This document shows, piece by piece, positions 34,472 through 43,297 of a stretch of 64,000 nt of DNA. Source of the stretch: Maribacter ulvicola (GTDB taxonomy: Bacteria; Bacteroidota; Bacteroidia; Flavobacteriales; Flavobacteriaceae); NCBI RefSeq assembly GCF_900155985.1, contig NZ_FTMA01000001.1, positions 1,488,001 through 1,552,000 on the forward strand, written 5' to 3'. A program made the position numbers and the translations under genes. The notes below the pieces were generated by a model. That model did no database searches and had not been told where the DNA came from. It saw nothing but the letters and a program-made list of their open reading frames with translations. Every line of letters starts with the position of its first letter. Positions within the stretch are counted from its first letter, which is position 1.

Positions 34472-36985
34472 TCACAACTGAAACGGGGCAAGTTTATCCT
34501 TATCATCAAAATAACGTTGTGGAGCTAACTTATTCTGTAGCGGTTCGTATATCTCAAACTTCATATTGCTGCCAGAAAATTTAGAGGTCCAGTAGATGAA
34601 CTTATCCAGGTTGAGATTTCTAAATTTATCTGATACACGCTCTTCAAAATTACATCCTGTGATACTTAGAACTTTCAATTGTTTTAGAGCCGCTAATTCT
34701 GTTGGCAACGTATGTTGCGTAAAGCCTTCAACACCTAATACACGGAGGGAGTTCATTTTGCCAATCCATTTTGGAATTTCTCTTTTGCTGTATTTACCGC
34801 TGATGAGAAGGGTGTATAAGTTTAAGGTTGCTAGAGCTTCTGGGTAGCGTTTCATTTCTTTGGAGATATGTTCTAACCAAAGATATTTTAAGGTCTTCCA
34901 TCGCGTAACAGCTTCAACGGCATTATAGTCAAAATCATCACAGAAATTTACTTTAAAGGCTTCTATTTTTTGACCCTCTAAGGCAGATATGTTTTGAACA
35001 TCACAGCTGTAGAATTCTAGAATTTTTAGCTTATCTAAACTAACTTTTGGAAAGTCACTAATTCCCGTGCAATCTCTGAGTTCTAGATGTTCAAGATTTG
35101 GGGTTTGCTCCAATACCGATTGTAATGCAGCGCTATCTCCCTTGTAATTATTGAGTTGCAGTGATTTTAATGTTGAGTTTTTATATCCAGAAAGTCCCTC
35201 GCAGAATTCTGGTTTGTCTTCTGGAAACTCAACAAACAGCTGTTCTAGATTAGGACATGTTTTTAGCAGTTCAGCAATATTTGTAGCGGGACCGGTATAT
35301 TCATATTTCTTAATGTTTTTCGGATTTTTAAGAAACCCAAAACCTAATTCATCTGTTATATACGAGTTGTTTTTACCCAAGTCCATCTGTTTGGCATCCA
35401 TAATATCATAAAATGCTTTTAAGTCATTTATGGAAGTATTTTCCACATATACATGACTTGCTGAGCGCTTTGTTTTTCCAGGGTTAATACCCTTTAAACC
35501 TTTTATCGTCAGCTGTTCTGTATGTTTTGGTAGCGCATCTGTGTTTAATTCCAAATGATTCTCAAACTGAACAGCGAATTGTTTTAGCTTTCCAATTTTA
35601 GAAAGTGCGGCAGGTATAATAGCCGAACTAGGCTCTTCGTCCACGCGTGTAGCATACGAAGTGTTTTTGTAAATAGTAATGGTTTCTAAAGTGTCCAATT
35701 CATTTATCCCATCAAAAATCCAATCTAAATTGGGCTCTAATTTATAGGTGATGTTGGCTAAATTTTTAAAAGCTGCCAAGGTCTTTGTATGGGTTGTTTC
35801 TGGAGCGTCACAGTCAATAGAAATAGTTGTCAATTCAGGAAAAAAATCGGCATTTTCTAAGACATAAGTAAGCAATTTGGGTGTGTCTAAAACCAACTCT
35901 TTTCGTGTTGATTTCGTGGTCATTGGTGCAATGTCTACATTACGATTGCCGATTTTTGTCACCAAATCTGGTTTCGACTCAAATCCAAAAAAGAAATCGG
36001 AAGAAATAGTTGCAATTTTGGGTGCTATAAGTTCAAACAACTGTAACTCGGGCATTGTTTCAAACCCTGTGGGCAAGGTTTCTAAACTGTCTGAAACTAC
36101 CTTGAATTTTTCTAGTTTAGGTAGGCTTGTCATTTCCTTTGGTAATACAGTAAGCTCATCCAAACCGAACAAATCTATCTTTTTCAATGTGGATGGAAAT
36201 ACAACTTCAGATAAATCTTCTACTCCTGTATTTTGCAGGCTTAGCACTTTTAAACTTGTGAGGTCTGAGAACCAATTGAAATCTTTTAAATGGGTATTGC
36301 CATCATTGCCTCCAAAAGAGTAATCGCCTTTAAAGGTAAACTCTTCTAAAACTTTCAATTTAGATATTGAAGCAGGTACATGCTTTAAAAATGGCATGGT
36401 AAGCTTCATTTTCTTCAAGTTTTTTAGGATGCCTAATTCATCGGGCAATTGCTCAAAGTCCGCCTTAATTTCCAATTCTTCTAAACTCGTCAATTCCGGT
36501 AAATTCTCTAGAATTGGGTTATATGCATTCCCTTCATTTTGTAGAGAGATTTCTAGTTTTTGAATTCCGTTGAATCTGCCTAAAATTATTGGGTGTTCAA
36601 CCAAACGATCTAAAAAGCCTTTGGTGAAATTAAATAGTCCTAATTCAGATTCTTTAAATAATAACGAGTGTAGTTTAAATAGGTCTAATTCATCAGAAAG
36701 TAGTCCGTATTCCAATAGAGCAATCAATCTGGAATCTACAGATTTCACACCTCCTTTTTGACTTATTTTTTTTCGGCTCTTAAATGCCGCCTGTAAATAC
36801 GTTGGTGCTTGTTTTTTTATAATGTTGGTACACTCCATTCTAATGACTTTGTCTGCCGTAGTTTTTGCAATGACAAAAATTTCATAATAAAAATCTTCAG
36901 GATAGTTTTTACATCCTTTAATAGCTTCAAAAGAGGCATCAATTTCAAAAAAATCAAATAGGGGATTGTCTGTAGTATTCGGCAT
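34472..36985 (-). CDS. leucine-rich repeat protein (first of two paralogues)
   Basis: An 837-residue protein without a signal peptide. A helical N-terminal region (about 1-140) carries YEIFVIAKTTADKVIRMECT. From about residue 150 the chain is made of degenerate leucine-rich repeats (LEELEIKADFEQLPDELGIL, NLKKMKLTMPFLKHVPASI, LKVLSLQNTGVEDLSE and so on) to about residue 810, with an ending that contains FSGSNMKFEIYEPL. The protein at 43298-45688 shares both ends and the repeat style. LRRs usually bind protein partners. It diverges from the DUF4132 gene, and both promoters carry the island's shared element. The cytoplasmic role is unknown. Confidence 0.85.
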   Translation of the reverse strand: MPNTTDNPLFDFFEIDASFEAIKGCKNYPEDFYYEIFVIAKTTADKVIRMECTNIIKKQAPTYLQAAFKSRKKISQKGGVKSVDSRLIALLEYGLLSDELDLFKLHSLLFKESELGLFNFTKGFLDRLVEHPIILGRFNGIQKLEISLQNEGNAYNPILENLPELTSLEELEIKADFEQLPDELGILKNLKKMKLTMPFLKHVPASISKLKVLEEFTFKGDYSFGGNDGNTHLKDFNWFSDLTSLKVLSLQNTGVEDLSEVVFPSTLKKIDLFGLDELTVLPKEMTSLPKLEKFKVVSDSLETLPTGFETMPELQLFELIAPKIATISSDFFFGFESKPDLVTKIGNRNVDIAPMTTKSTRKELVLDTPKLLTYVLENADFFPELTTISIDCDAPETTHTKTLAAFKNLANITYKLEPNLDWIFDGINELDTLETITIYKNTSYATRVDEEPSSAIIPAALSKIGKLKQFAVQFENHLELNTDALPKHTEQLTIKGLKGINPGKTKRSASHVYVENTSINDLKAFYDIMDAKQMDLGKNNSYITDELGFGFLKNPKNIKKYEYTGPATNIAELLKTCPNLEQLFVEFPEDKPEFCEGLSGYKNSTLKSLQLNNYKGDSAALQSVLEQTPNLEHLELRDCTGISDFPKVSLDKLKILEFYSCDVQNISALEGQKIEAFKVNFCDDFDYNAVEAVTRWKTLKYLWLEHISKEMKRYPEALATLNLYTLLISGKYSKREIPKWIGKMNSLRVLGVEGFTQHTLPTELAALKQLKVLSITGCNFEERVSDKFRNLNLDKFIYWTSKFSGSNMKFEIYEPLQNKLAPQRYFDDKDKLAPFQL

Positions 36986-37009
36986 AACAACAAATGAAAT
37001 TTAGAAGTA

Positions 37010-37055
37010 CAAAGTTTACTAAAAACTGCCGCATTTTTGTCACTACATTCCGTGA
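37010..37055 (-). promoter_or_regulatory. island regulon promoter (LRR gene 1)
   Basis: Minus strand: TCACGGAA and TGTAGTGA (37055-37040) followed by 22 bp and AAACTTTG (37017-37010). From the T of TCAC to the first base of the -7 box is 38 bp, as in eight other promoters in this window. Confidence 0.7.
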
Positions 37056-37090
37056 TATTAAAAATCAAAAGAATCACGTAGATAAAAATA

Positions 37091-37136
37091 TCACCAAATT
37101 CCGTTAGAAAGAAAAGTTGAAATCCGGCTACCTTGC
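37091..37136 (+). promoter_or_regulatory. island regulon promoter (DUF4132)
   Basis: TCACCAAA and TTCCGTTA (37091-37106), 22 bp, then TACCTTGC (37129-37136). The -7 box is the weakest of the set (4 of 6 bases). The predicted leader to ATG 37244 is about 100 nucleotides. Confidence 0.6.
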
Positions 37137-37243
37137 CATAAATTATCTGAAACTATAAAATAACATTGGACAGCATAAGTTTATATGGTATTACATGTTT
37201 CAAATCAATTTTTCAGAACAAAAAGCATAAAGAATAGCATCAT

Positions 37244-40200
37244 ATGATTCCAGTAGAAGAAGCTCATAAATATATAGGTAAACATCAAAAACCCGCAGTA
37301 GACCGTTTTGAATTCCGTCCATTTTCTCAACCGTATAGAAGGCTGGGACAAATTCTTGGAAGAATAAAAAAGGAGGAGTATACATACTATGATATAAATG
37401 ACTTCATTAGCGAGTTTAAGGATCCTCTAATCATAAACCCATGGGCAACGGAAGAAGGTATGCGTTTGGGTATGCAATTATTTGGTTTGGTACAGGCACC
37501 GTATTTAGCGGCCATGTGGGATTTTATTAATACCATGCCCTACCAAAGAAGTTATGGTCGTAAAGCATTTAGGTCTAAACCCAGTGAAGATATTTTACAG
37601 AATAAGCTTACTATATTCAGTAATTTTTTAAGCGCTAGCCGTTCTGGTTTTTGCGGACTCACCTTACAAGAACATTTTCAATACAGCACATATTACCCAC
37701 ATTCTAACAGTGTTTTTTTAGCTATTGTTTTGCAGAATAGTGGTGATATGTTCAATGAATTATTGGATGATATTATTCAAGGCGAAGATGAAATTGGTGG
37801 TGTAAGTCAAGATATAATCAAAGCTTTATTACTGTCGGAAGATGAAAGGCATTGGGAGATGGTCGGTAAATTATTATTGGCGGCACAGCGTCAAGAAGGC
37901 TTACGACAGTCCATTCTGGAATCAATGGATGAAGCCGGTCTCCAGTCTTTAAAATACATGATTAATGTGGTGCTGGAGAACGACCTTACGCGTTTCAGTA
38001 GTGTGGTGCGTGCGGTAAATACCTGGTTTGGGTTAAATTGGGATGCGCCTAAGAAATCAGTCATTAATCGTATTTTAGAATTGGCACATTCGCTTATTCT
38101 AAACTTAAAGGAAGTGGATACGCTTTTGAAGAGCAAAGATAATATTGAGGTGCTGGTAGCATTATGGTCCATTGGTATTTTAGATGTGGATAAAGCCAAT
38201 GCCAAAGCCTTGGATATCGTGTATTCTTCAGCTGATAGAAATAAGAAAATTCTAGCGCTTTACTTTATGAGTAAAACGGATCGTACCAACGATTCTTTGG
38301 TAGATTATTTCATGAAAGAATTAGGTAAAGATTATGCGCTAGACCATTGGATGGGGGTAAACTTGCCGGAAATGCAATTAGAGAATGATACTTTTATAAA
38401 ACTGTTCGAGGTTGCAAAAACAGTTGGTGATAAAGGAAAAACATATGAAAGCAAGATTTTCTCTTGGTGGAGTTTTACCCCTAGTTCCCAATATTTTTAT
38501 CATATCTTGTTGCATGGAGCTACGGAACAGCAACTGGAACTTATAGCGAATGATTTAGATGTGTTGCCATCAGAATTTAGGGAGAACTATATTCGTAAAG
38601 TTTTTCCGGTACACTACAGTTATGCGTTTCAACACTATAAAACCGATGAGAAAAAGGTAAAGCTAGACTATGATAAATACTCATGGCGTAGGGCGTTGGC
38701 AAGAAAGGCGGTGTACAATAGAAATGAGTGTGTTATGGCAACTGGACTCAACATTTTCCGTAAGATGTATTTGTATGATACAGATTTGGAGATTGCCGAA
38801 GATTTGCTGAAACGCAAGGGTAAAAGTATGCGTACCGCAGTAATTCAACTACTGGTCAGTTTGCCTAATGATGATGTAAAAACAAGTGCCACCAATCTGG
38901 TAACGGCAAAGAGCGTGGACCAACGCTTGGCAGGTTTGGAGATACTGACCATTTTAGATGCCGATAATAGATATCCAGATTTTGTTGAAGCACAAGTGGC
39001 ATCTTATAATGAGCGACCTAAAATCACTAAAAACGAACAGATTCTTTTAAATAAGTTCATTAAAAATAAAGAGGAGTACAATTTCAGCAATGGCTTTGGG
39101 GCTATCGATTATGACAATCTAAGTGCCCTGTACCAACCACAACCACGCTTTGAAAGTACATCTAGTTTCCTGGATAAACTGGGTATTAAAAGCTCAATAT
39201 CTTCAGACTTTAAGTTTAAAGATATCATAGATATCGATAAGATTATAACTACCTTAAATGCCTTAATCGATTTAGTTGCCGAAAATGGTAATTATGAATA
39301 CCAGATGGAGGGTTATCAAGGGGAAAACAATACCACCTTCATTAACAGAGGGCTTCATGATATCAAAAGGTTAGATGAGCATGCAACGGCACAAGACCAT
39401 TTGCACAATCTGCCTTTGTCAAATATTTGGGTGGCATGGTACGAGATAAGCAAACTGAACGATTTTGAAATGAGTGCCGCAATTCGCTTTTTAAAATATA
39501 AAAGTTATCCCTTTGGGCAGTATGAAGAATTGGTGCCTTTTATGAAGCAGTTTTTCCCAGATTTAACCGGTCTAAATGTCAATAGCGAAGAAAATTATTA
39601 TACCAAAATAAGAACTTACAGGACTATTTTAAAACGTCTTTTTAAAGTATATGCGGATAGAAGTACTATTGTCTCCTATAAATTAGATGTCTTTGAAGAT
39701 ATGGTCGCTACCTTCCCAGAAAGGTTAAGGTATACTAAGTTTCAATTAAGCGGATATCATTATTCCATTACCGCTAACTGGGCGCATATTATAACGTCAT
39801 TTTCAGGTGAATTAAGTGTAAGCGAAATTGCATTACTTAGCAATGAGGACTTAAAAAGGTATTGGGACCTTCATATGTTTTTAGTGGCGCAAGACCTTGG
39901 TCACCCAGATCCGGTTACAGATGTAAAGGAAATGACCAAAGAAAGAAGAAAGACGGGAAATCTTAATTTTCCCGATATTGATATCACTTTGAGATTGTAT
40001 AAAGAAGGATTGATAAATGATGATGACCTTCTTTTCCAAGCCTTGTATTCTAACGAGCTCATGACCATCATTGATGGTGGTTCTAACTATAGATTCCGTA
40101 GGAGTACTATTGCAGAAAATCCAGTACCTAAACATGTGTTTTTGCCTTTAAAAACAAACCTGTTAGAAACCGAATTGGAACGTGGTGATTTGGTAACACC

Positions 40201-42238
40201 GGCAACAAATTTTATTTTTCCTATACATACCGTAGAAGGCGTAGACTATGTATTTAAGGTCTTACAACGTTTAGGTAAAGATACTTTTGAGCGTGGTTAC
40301 AGCTATTACGGCAATAGTAAAAAATCGTTGTTCAGTTCTATTTTAAAGAAAACTGCATTTAAGGAAACTGAAAGTTATGCAGATTTTGTAGCACTTGCAG
40401 ACGAGCATAAAATATCTAAAAAACGTCTGATAGAAGTTGCCTGCTATGCCACGCAATGGGCGGGCGTTATAGGTGAGTATTTAGGATTGGAAAAACTGGA
40501 AGATGCCGTTTGGTGGTTCCAAGCCCACGCCTCTGATTATATGAGTAGCGAGAAAGAAACCATTATTTCTAGGTATTCCAACATTCCAAAGTCCGACTTT
40601 TCATTGGGTGCCATAGATATCGATTGGTTCAATAAAGTGTATGGCAGTTTAGGCAAAGCCAACTGGAAAATATTGCATGATGCCGCTAAATATATTACCG
40701 ATGGTAATGGGCACAGATTGGTGAAATTATACTCTAGCGTAATGTTAGGCGAGGTGAAAATTACCGAGACCTTAAAGAAGATAAAAGATAAACGAGACAA
40801 AGATTATGTACGTGCCTTAGGGTTGATTCCGTTAAGTAAAACCGTACCGGAAAAAGATTTGTTGAAGCGTTATAACCTGCTGCAAGATTTCTTAAAAGAA
40901 AGCAAGCAGTTTGGGGCGCAACGCCAAGAAAGTGAAAAGGCAGCGGTAGAAATTGCATTAGATAACTTGTCTAGAAATGCGGGCTACCAAGACCGCGTGC
41001 GTTTCAGTTGGGCAATGGAGGCGAAAGCTACACAAGCCATTATGGAAAATGCGGTATTGACTATTGATGATACAGAAATTGCTTTGGTCATCAACGATCT
41101 AGGCAAAACGGAAATCAAAATCACCAAAGGTGAAAAAGCCTTAAAATCTATTCCTGCAAAACTGAGAAAAGACAAGCAGGTCATCGCACTTAAAGAGAAC
41201 AAAACCTATTTGTCTAGGCAGTATAGCAGAACCCGTTTATCGTTAGAAAATGCAATGGTGAACGAAGATATGTTTACCGCTTTTGAGATTCATAACATGA
41301 TGCTGCATCCTATCGTAAAAGTGATGTTGAGCAAGTTGGTGCTGTTCGCTCCAGAAAAGGAAATCTCAGGTTTTTATACCGATGGTAGCCTTAGTGATGT
41401 ATCTGGCAAAATCCATAAACTGCAAGAAGAAGACGAGTTGGTCATTGCCCATGCATCACATTTATACACAGCGGTGGAGTGGGATGTGTACCAAAAACAC
41501 CTTTTCGCCGAGCGTTTGGTACAGCCTTTCAAGCAAGTGTTCAGAGAGTTATATTTGCTCACCGAAGATGAGCGTGAGCACAGCAATAGGTCAGAACGTT
41601 ACCAAGGGCACCAAATTCAACCCAAGCAAACCGTGGCATTGTTAAGAGGTCGCGGTTGGACGGTAAGTAGGGACGAAGGCTTACAAAAAGTGTATCACAA
41701 ACGCGGCTTCATCGCCACCATGTATGCCATGGCAGACTGGTATTCGCCGTCAGAGGTAGAGGCGCCAACGCTAGAGGAAGTGTGTTTTCATTCTATAGAA
41801 ACACACGAGCGTATTCCGCTGACCGAGGTTCCGTCCGTAGTGTTTAGTGAAATCATGCGAGATATGGACCTTGTGGTGAGTGTTGCCCATGTAGGTGGCG
41901 TAGATCCGGAGGCAAGCCATAGCACCATGCAAATGCGCGCTGCCTTAGCCGAAGAATCCGCAAAATTGTTCAAACTCAATAATATTACGGTCAAAGAGCG
42001 CCACATATTTATACAGGGCACGCTGGGCGAGTACAGTATACATTTGGGTAGTGGTCAGGTGAGTAAAAAAGGCTTGTCATTGTCCATCATTCCCGTACAC
42101 AGTCAGCACAGAGGGCGCATGTTTTTACCCTTCGTTGACGACGACCCAAAATCTGCGGAAATCATTTCAAAAATGAAGTTGCTATCAGAAGATAATAAAA
42201 TACAAGATCCAACAATTTTGGCACAGATAAACAGCTAG
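37244..42238 (+). CDS. giant DUF4132 (MolR/YehI-like) protein
   Basis: A 1664-residue cytoplasmic protein. Most of it is helical and repeat-like (HEAT-style segments about 180-620). The C-terminal region is the DUF4132 signature: WTVSRDEGLQKVYHKRGFIA (about 1473-1492), IPLTEVPSVVFSEIMRDMDL (about 1526-1545), VAHVGGVDPEASH, then IQGTLGEYSIHLGSGQV (about 1590-1606) and SIIPVHSQHRGRMFLPFVDD. E. coli YehI/MolR belongs here; in other genomes DUF4132 genes lie with MoxR ATPases, VWA proteins and SWIM proteins in predicted NTP-dependent conflict or stress systems. A VWA gene is present in this island, but no MoxR was seen. Confidence 0.88.
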   Translation: MIPVEEAHKYIGKHQKPAVDRFEFRPFSQPYRRLGQILGRIKKEEYTYYDINDFISEFKDPLIINPWATEEGMRLGMQLFGLVQAPYLAAMWDFINTMPYQRSYGRKAFRSKPSEDILQNKLTIFSNFLSASRSGFCGLTLQEHFQYSTYYPHSNSVFLAIVLQNSGDMFNELLDDIIQGEDEIGGVSQDIIKALLLSEDERHWEMVGKLLLAAQRQEGLRQSILESMDEAGLQSLKYMINVVLENDLTRFSSVVRAVNTWFGLNWDAPKKSVINRILELAHSLILNLKEVDTLLKSKDNIEVLVALWSIGILDVDKANAKALDIVYSSADRNKKILALYFMSKTDRTNDSLVDYFMKELGKDYALDHWMGVNLPEMQLENDTFIKLFEVAKTVGDKGKTYESKIFSWWSFTPSSQYFYHILLHGATEQQLELIANDLDVLPSEFRENYIRKVFPVHYSYAFQHYKTDEKKVKLDYDKYSWRRALARKAVYNRNECVMATGLNIFRKMYLYDTDLEIAEDLLKRKGKSMRTAVIQLLVSLPNDDVKTSATNLVTAKSVDQRLAGLEILTILDADNRYPDFVEAQVASYNERPKITKNEQILLNKFIKNKEEYNFSNGFGAIDYDNLSALYQPQPRFESTSSFLDKLGIKSSISSDFKFKDIIDIDKIITTLNALIDLVAENGNYEYQMEGYQGENNTTFINRGLHDIKRLDEHATAQDHLHNLPLSNIWVAWYEISKLNDFEMSAAIRFLKYKSYPFGQYEELVPFMKQFFPDLTGLNVNSEENYYTKIRTYRTILKRLFKVYADRSTIVSYKLDVFEDMVATFPERLRYTKFQLSGYHYSITANWAHIITSFSGELSVSEIALLSNEDLKRYWDLHMFLVAQDLGHPDPVTDVKEMTKERRKTGNLNFPDIDITLRLYKEGLINDDDLLFQALYSNELMTIIDGGSNYRFRRSTIAENPVPKHVFLPLKTNLLETELERGDLVTPATNFIFPIHTVEGVDYVFKVLQRLGKDTFERGYSYYGNSKKSLFSSILKKTAFKETESYADFVALADEHKISKKRLIEVACYATQWAGVIGEYLGLEKLEDAVWWFQAHASDYMSSEKETIISRYSNIPKSDFSLGAIDIDWFNKVYGSLGKANWKILHDAAKYITDGNGHRLVKLYSSVMLGEVKITETLKKIKDKRDKDYVRALGLIPLSKTVPEKDLLKRYNLLQDFLKESKQFGAQRQESEKAAVEIALDNLSRNAGYQDRVRFSWAMEAKATQAIMENAVLTIDDTEIALVINDLGKTEIKITKGEKALKSIPAKLRKDKQVIALKENKTYLSRQYSRTRLSLENAMVNEDMFTAFEIHNMMLHPIVKVMLSKLVLFAPEKEISGFYTDGSLSDVSGKIHKLQEEDELVIAHASHLYTAVEWDVYQKHLFAERLVQPFKQVFRELYLLTEDEREHSNRSERYQGHQIQPKQTVALLRGRGWTVSRDEGLQKVYHKRGFIATMYAMADWYSPSEVEAPTLEEVCFHSIETHERIPLTEVPSVVFSEIMRDMDLVVSVAHVGGVDPEASHSTMQMRAALAEESAKLFKLNNITVKERHIFIQGTLGEYSIHLGSGQVSKKGLSLSIIPVHSQHRGRMFLPFVDDDPKSAEIISKMKLLSEDNKIQDPTILAQINS

Positions 42239-42250
42239 TAGTACATTATA

Positions 42251-42340
42251 TGGGCGTTACCCCACTTAGGTGGGGTCGGGCTTTTGTTGCAAGTCCGCGT
42301 GCTATCGCACTGTGGGCTTTCCACGACAATCCCTAACGCA
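42251..42340. repeat. multi-hairpin intergenic element (REP- or attC-like)
   Basis: Terminal inverted hexamers GCGTTA (42254-42259) and TAACGC (42334-42339) enclose two hairpins: ACCCCAC/GTGGGGT with loop TTAG (42259-42276), and AAGTCC...GTGC-TATC-GCAC...GGGCTT (42291-42319). Much higher G+C than its surroundings. It lies in the gap after DUF4132 and has the look of a dispersed folded repeat; it is not a plain terminator. Confidence 0.7.
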
Positions 42341-42358
42341 AAAACAAGACAAAAACCA

Positions 42359-42772
42359 ATGGAAATCACATTACAGCTAAAAAGACTGGGCAAAAAAAAG
42401 GTAAAACAAGTGCCTTTTACCTTAGAAGAAACTCCACAAAATCTAGAAGAACTTTTAATCGGTTGCGTAAAAAATCAGGTAGCGGCTTTCAACAAAAAAA
42501 GAACGGAAGTCAATGTGGTCGGTTTTTTAAGTCCCGCAGAAATTCAAGACCAAGCACAAAGCGGAAAAGTAGATTTTGGCGATTTGGCAAATAAAGACCT
42601 AGCCGATGAACAAAAAGCAATTGGCAATGTATTGCTCGCCTTTAAAGATGGACTCTTCGTTGTATTCATAGATGATGATGAGGTAACCGATTTAAAAGCA
42701 CCCATAGAACTCAACTCAGAAAGTGTTATCGCCTTTATCCGCATGACATTTTTAGTAGGTACGTACTGGTAA
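42359..42772 (+). CDS. small protein of unknown function downstream of DUF4132
   Basis: A 137-residue soluble protein starting at ATG 42359; codons further upstream in the same frame run into the hairpin element and are unlikely to be translated. It begins MEITLQLKRLGKKKVKQVPF and is mixed alpha/beta, with VVGFLSPAEI, ALLAF-like strands and acidic FVVFIDDDEVTDL, ending FIRMTFLVGTYW. I recognise no domain. It is in the same direction as DUF4132, 120 bp behind it, and may work with it. No regulon element precedes it. Confidence 0.7.
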   Translation: MEITLQLKRLGKKKVKQVPFTLEETPQNLEELLIGCVKNQVAAFNKKRTEVNVVGFLSPAEIQDQAQSGKVDFGDLANKDLADEQKAIGNVLLAFKDGLFVVFIDDDEVTDLKAPIELNSESVIAFIRMTFLVGTYW

Positions 42773-42781
42773 AATGCGGAA

Positions 42782-43204
42782 ATGCCTGCAAGGCATAATC
42801 TACCTACAGCACACAAACAAATAACTAAAACACATACAATTTTGACATATTTAGACCCAAGTATCAATAGTGAGGTACAGAATTTAATGATAGACGTTTT
42901 TGAAGCTATCAAAACATCACAAGAAACAACGCTTAGCGTTACCGAACTATTGGCTACGCAAAGCATCCTAGAGAACATTTTTGAAATGGTAAAAACCACC
43001 GGTTTTTACAATGAAGATGAAAACTTTAAACTGGTAAAAGCCATGAATATGGATATCGATGGTGAAAATGCCGAAGAAGCTCTGTTCAACAGTTGGGGCA
43101 GTATGGTGAAGACCATAAACACGGCTGCATCGCAAGAAGAATTCAATGCTAAATTTGCTTTGTTCGTGCCCATTATTTTAAAAAGAATGACGGCTATAAA
43201 TTAA
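42782..43204 (+). CDS. small protein of unknown function
   Basis: A protein of up to 140 residues. The first 20 codons from ATG 42782 look like untranslated leader, and the TTG at 42842 (start of LTYLDPS) may be the true start, giving 120 residues. The remainder is helical and acidic (SEVQNLMIDVFEAIKTSQ, ATQSILENIFEMVKTTG, FALFVPIILKRMTAIN). No domain is recognised. It follows the preceding small gene by 9 bp and is probably co-transcribed with it and with the second LRR gene. Confidence 0.65.
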   Translation: MPARHNLPTAHKQITKTHTILTYLDPSINSEVQNLMIDVFEAIKTSQETTLSVTELLATQSILENIFEMVKTTGFYNEDENFKLVKAMNMDIDGENAEEALFNSWGSMVKTINTAASQEEFNAKFALFVPIILKRMTAIN

Positions 43205-43297
43205 GGAGCGGAATAGTCATTCAATTAAATAGCACCATTTTTTTTACTTATATCGGAAGAGATTTAATAGCTGCCTTCTTACTTTTTTACGCATATT

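Noticed and set aside
35877-36323. 148-codon plus-strand frame
   Set aside because: Lies fully antisense to the first LRR gene and is rich in Ser and Asn, as expected of a shadow frame.
42544-42999. 151-codon minus-strand frame
   Set aside because: Antisense across two better-supported plus-strand genes; Ser/Thr/Leu-rich shadow.
43205-43297. Search for the island promoter element in front of the second LRR gene
   Set aside because: GCACCATT at 43232 and TCATTCAA at 43217 are half-site-like, but no acceptable -7 box lies 38 bp downstream.
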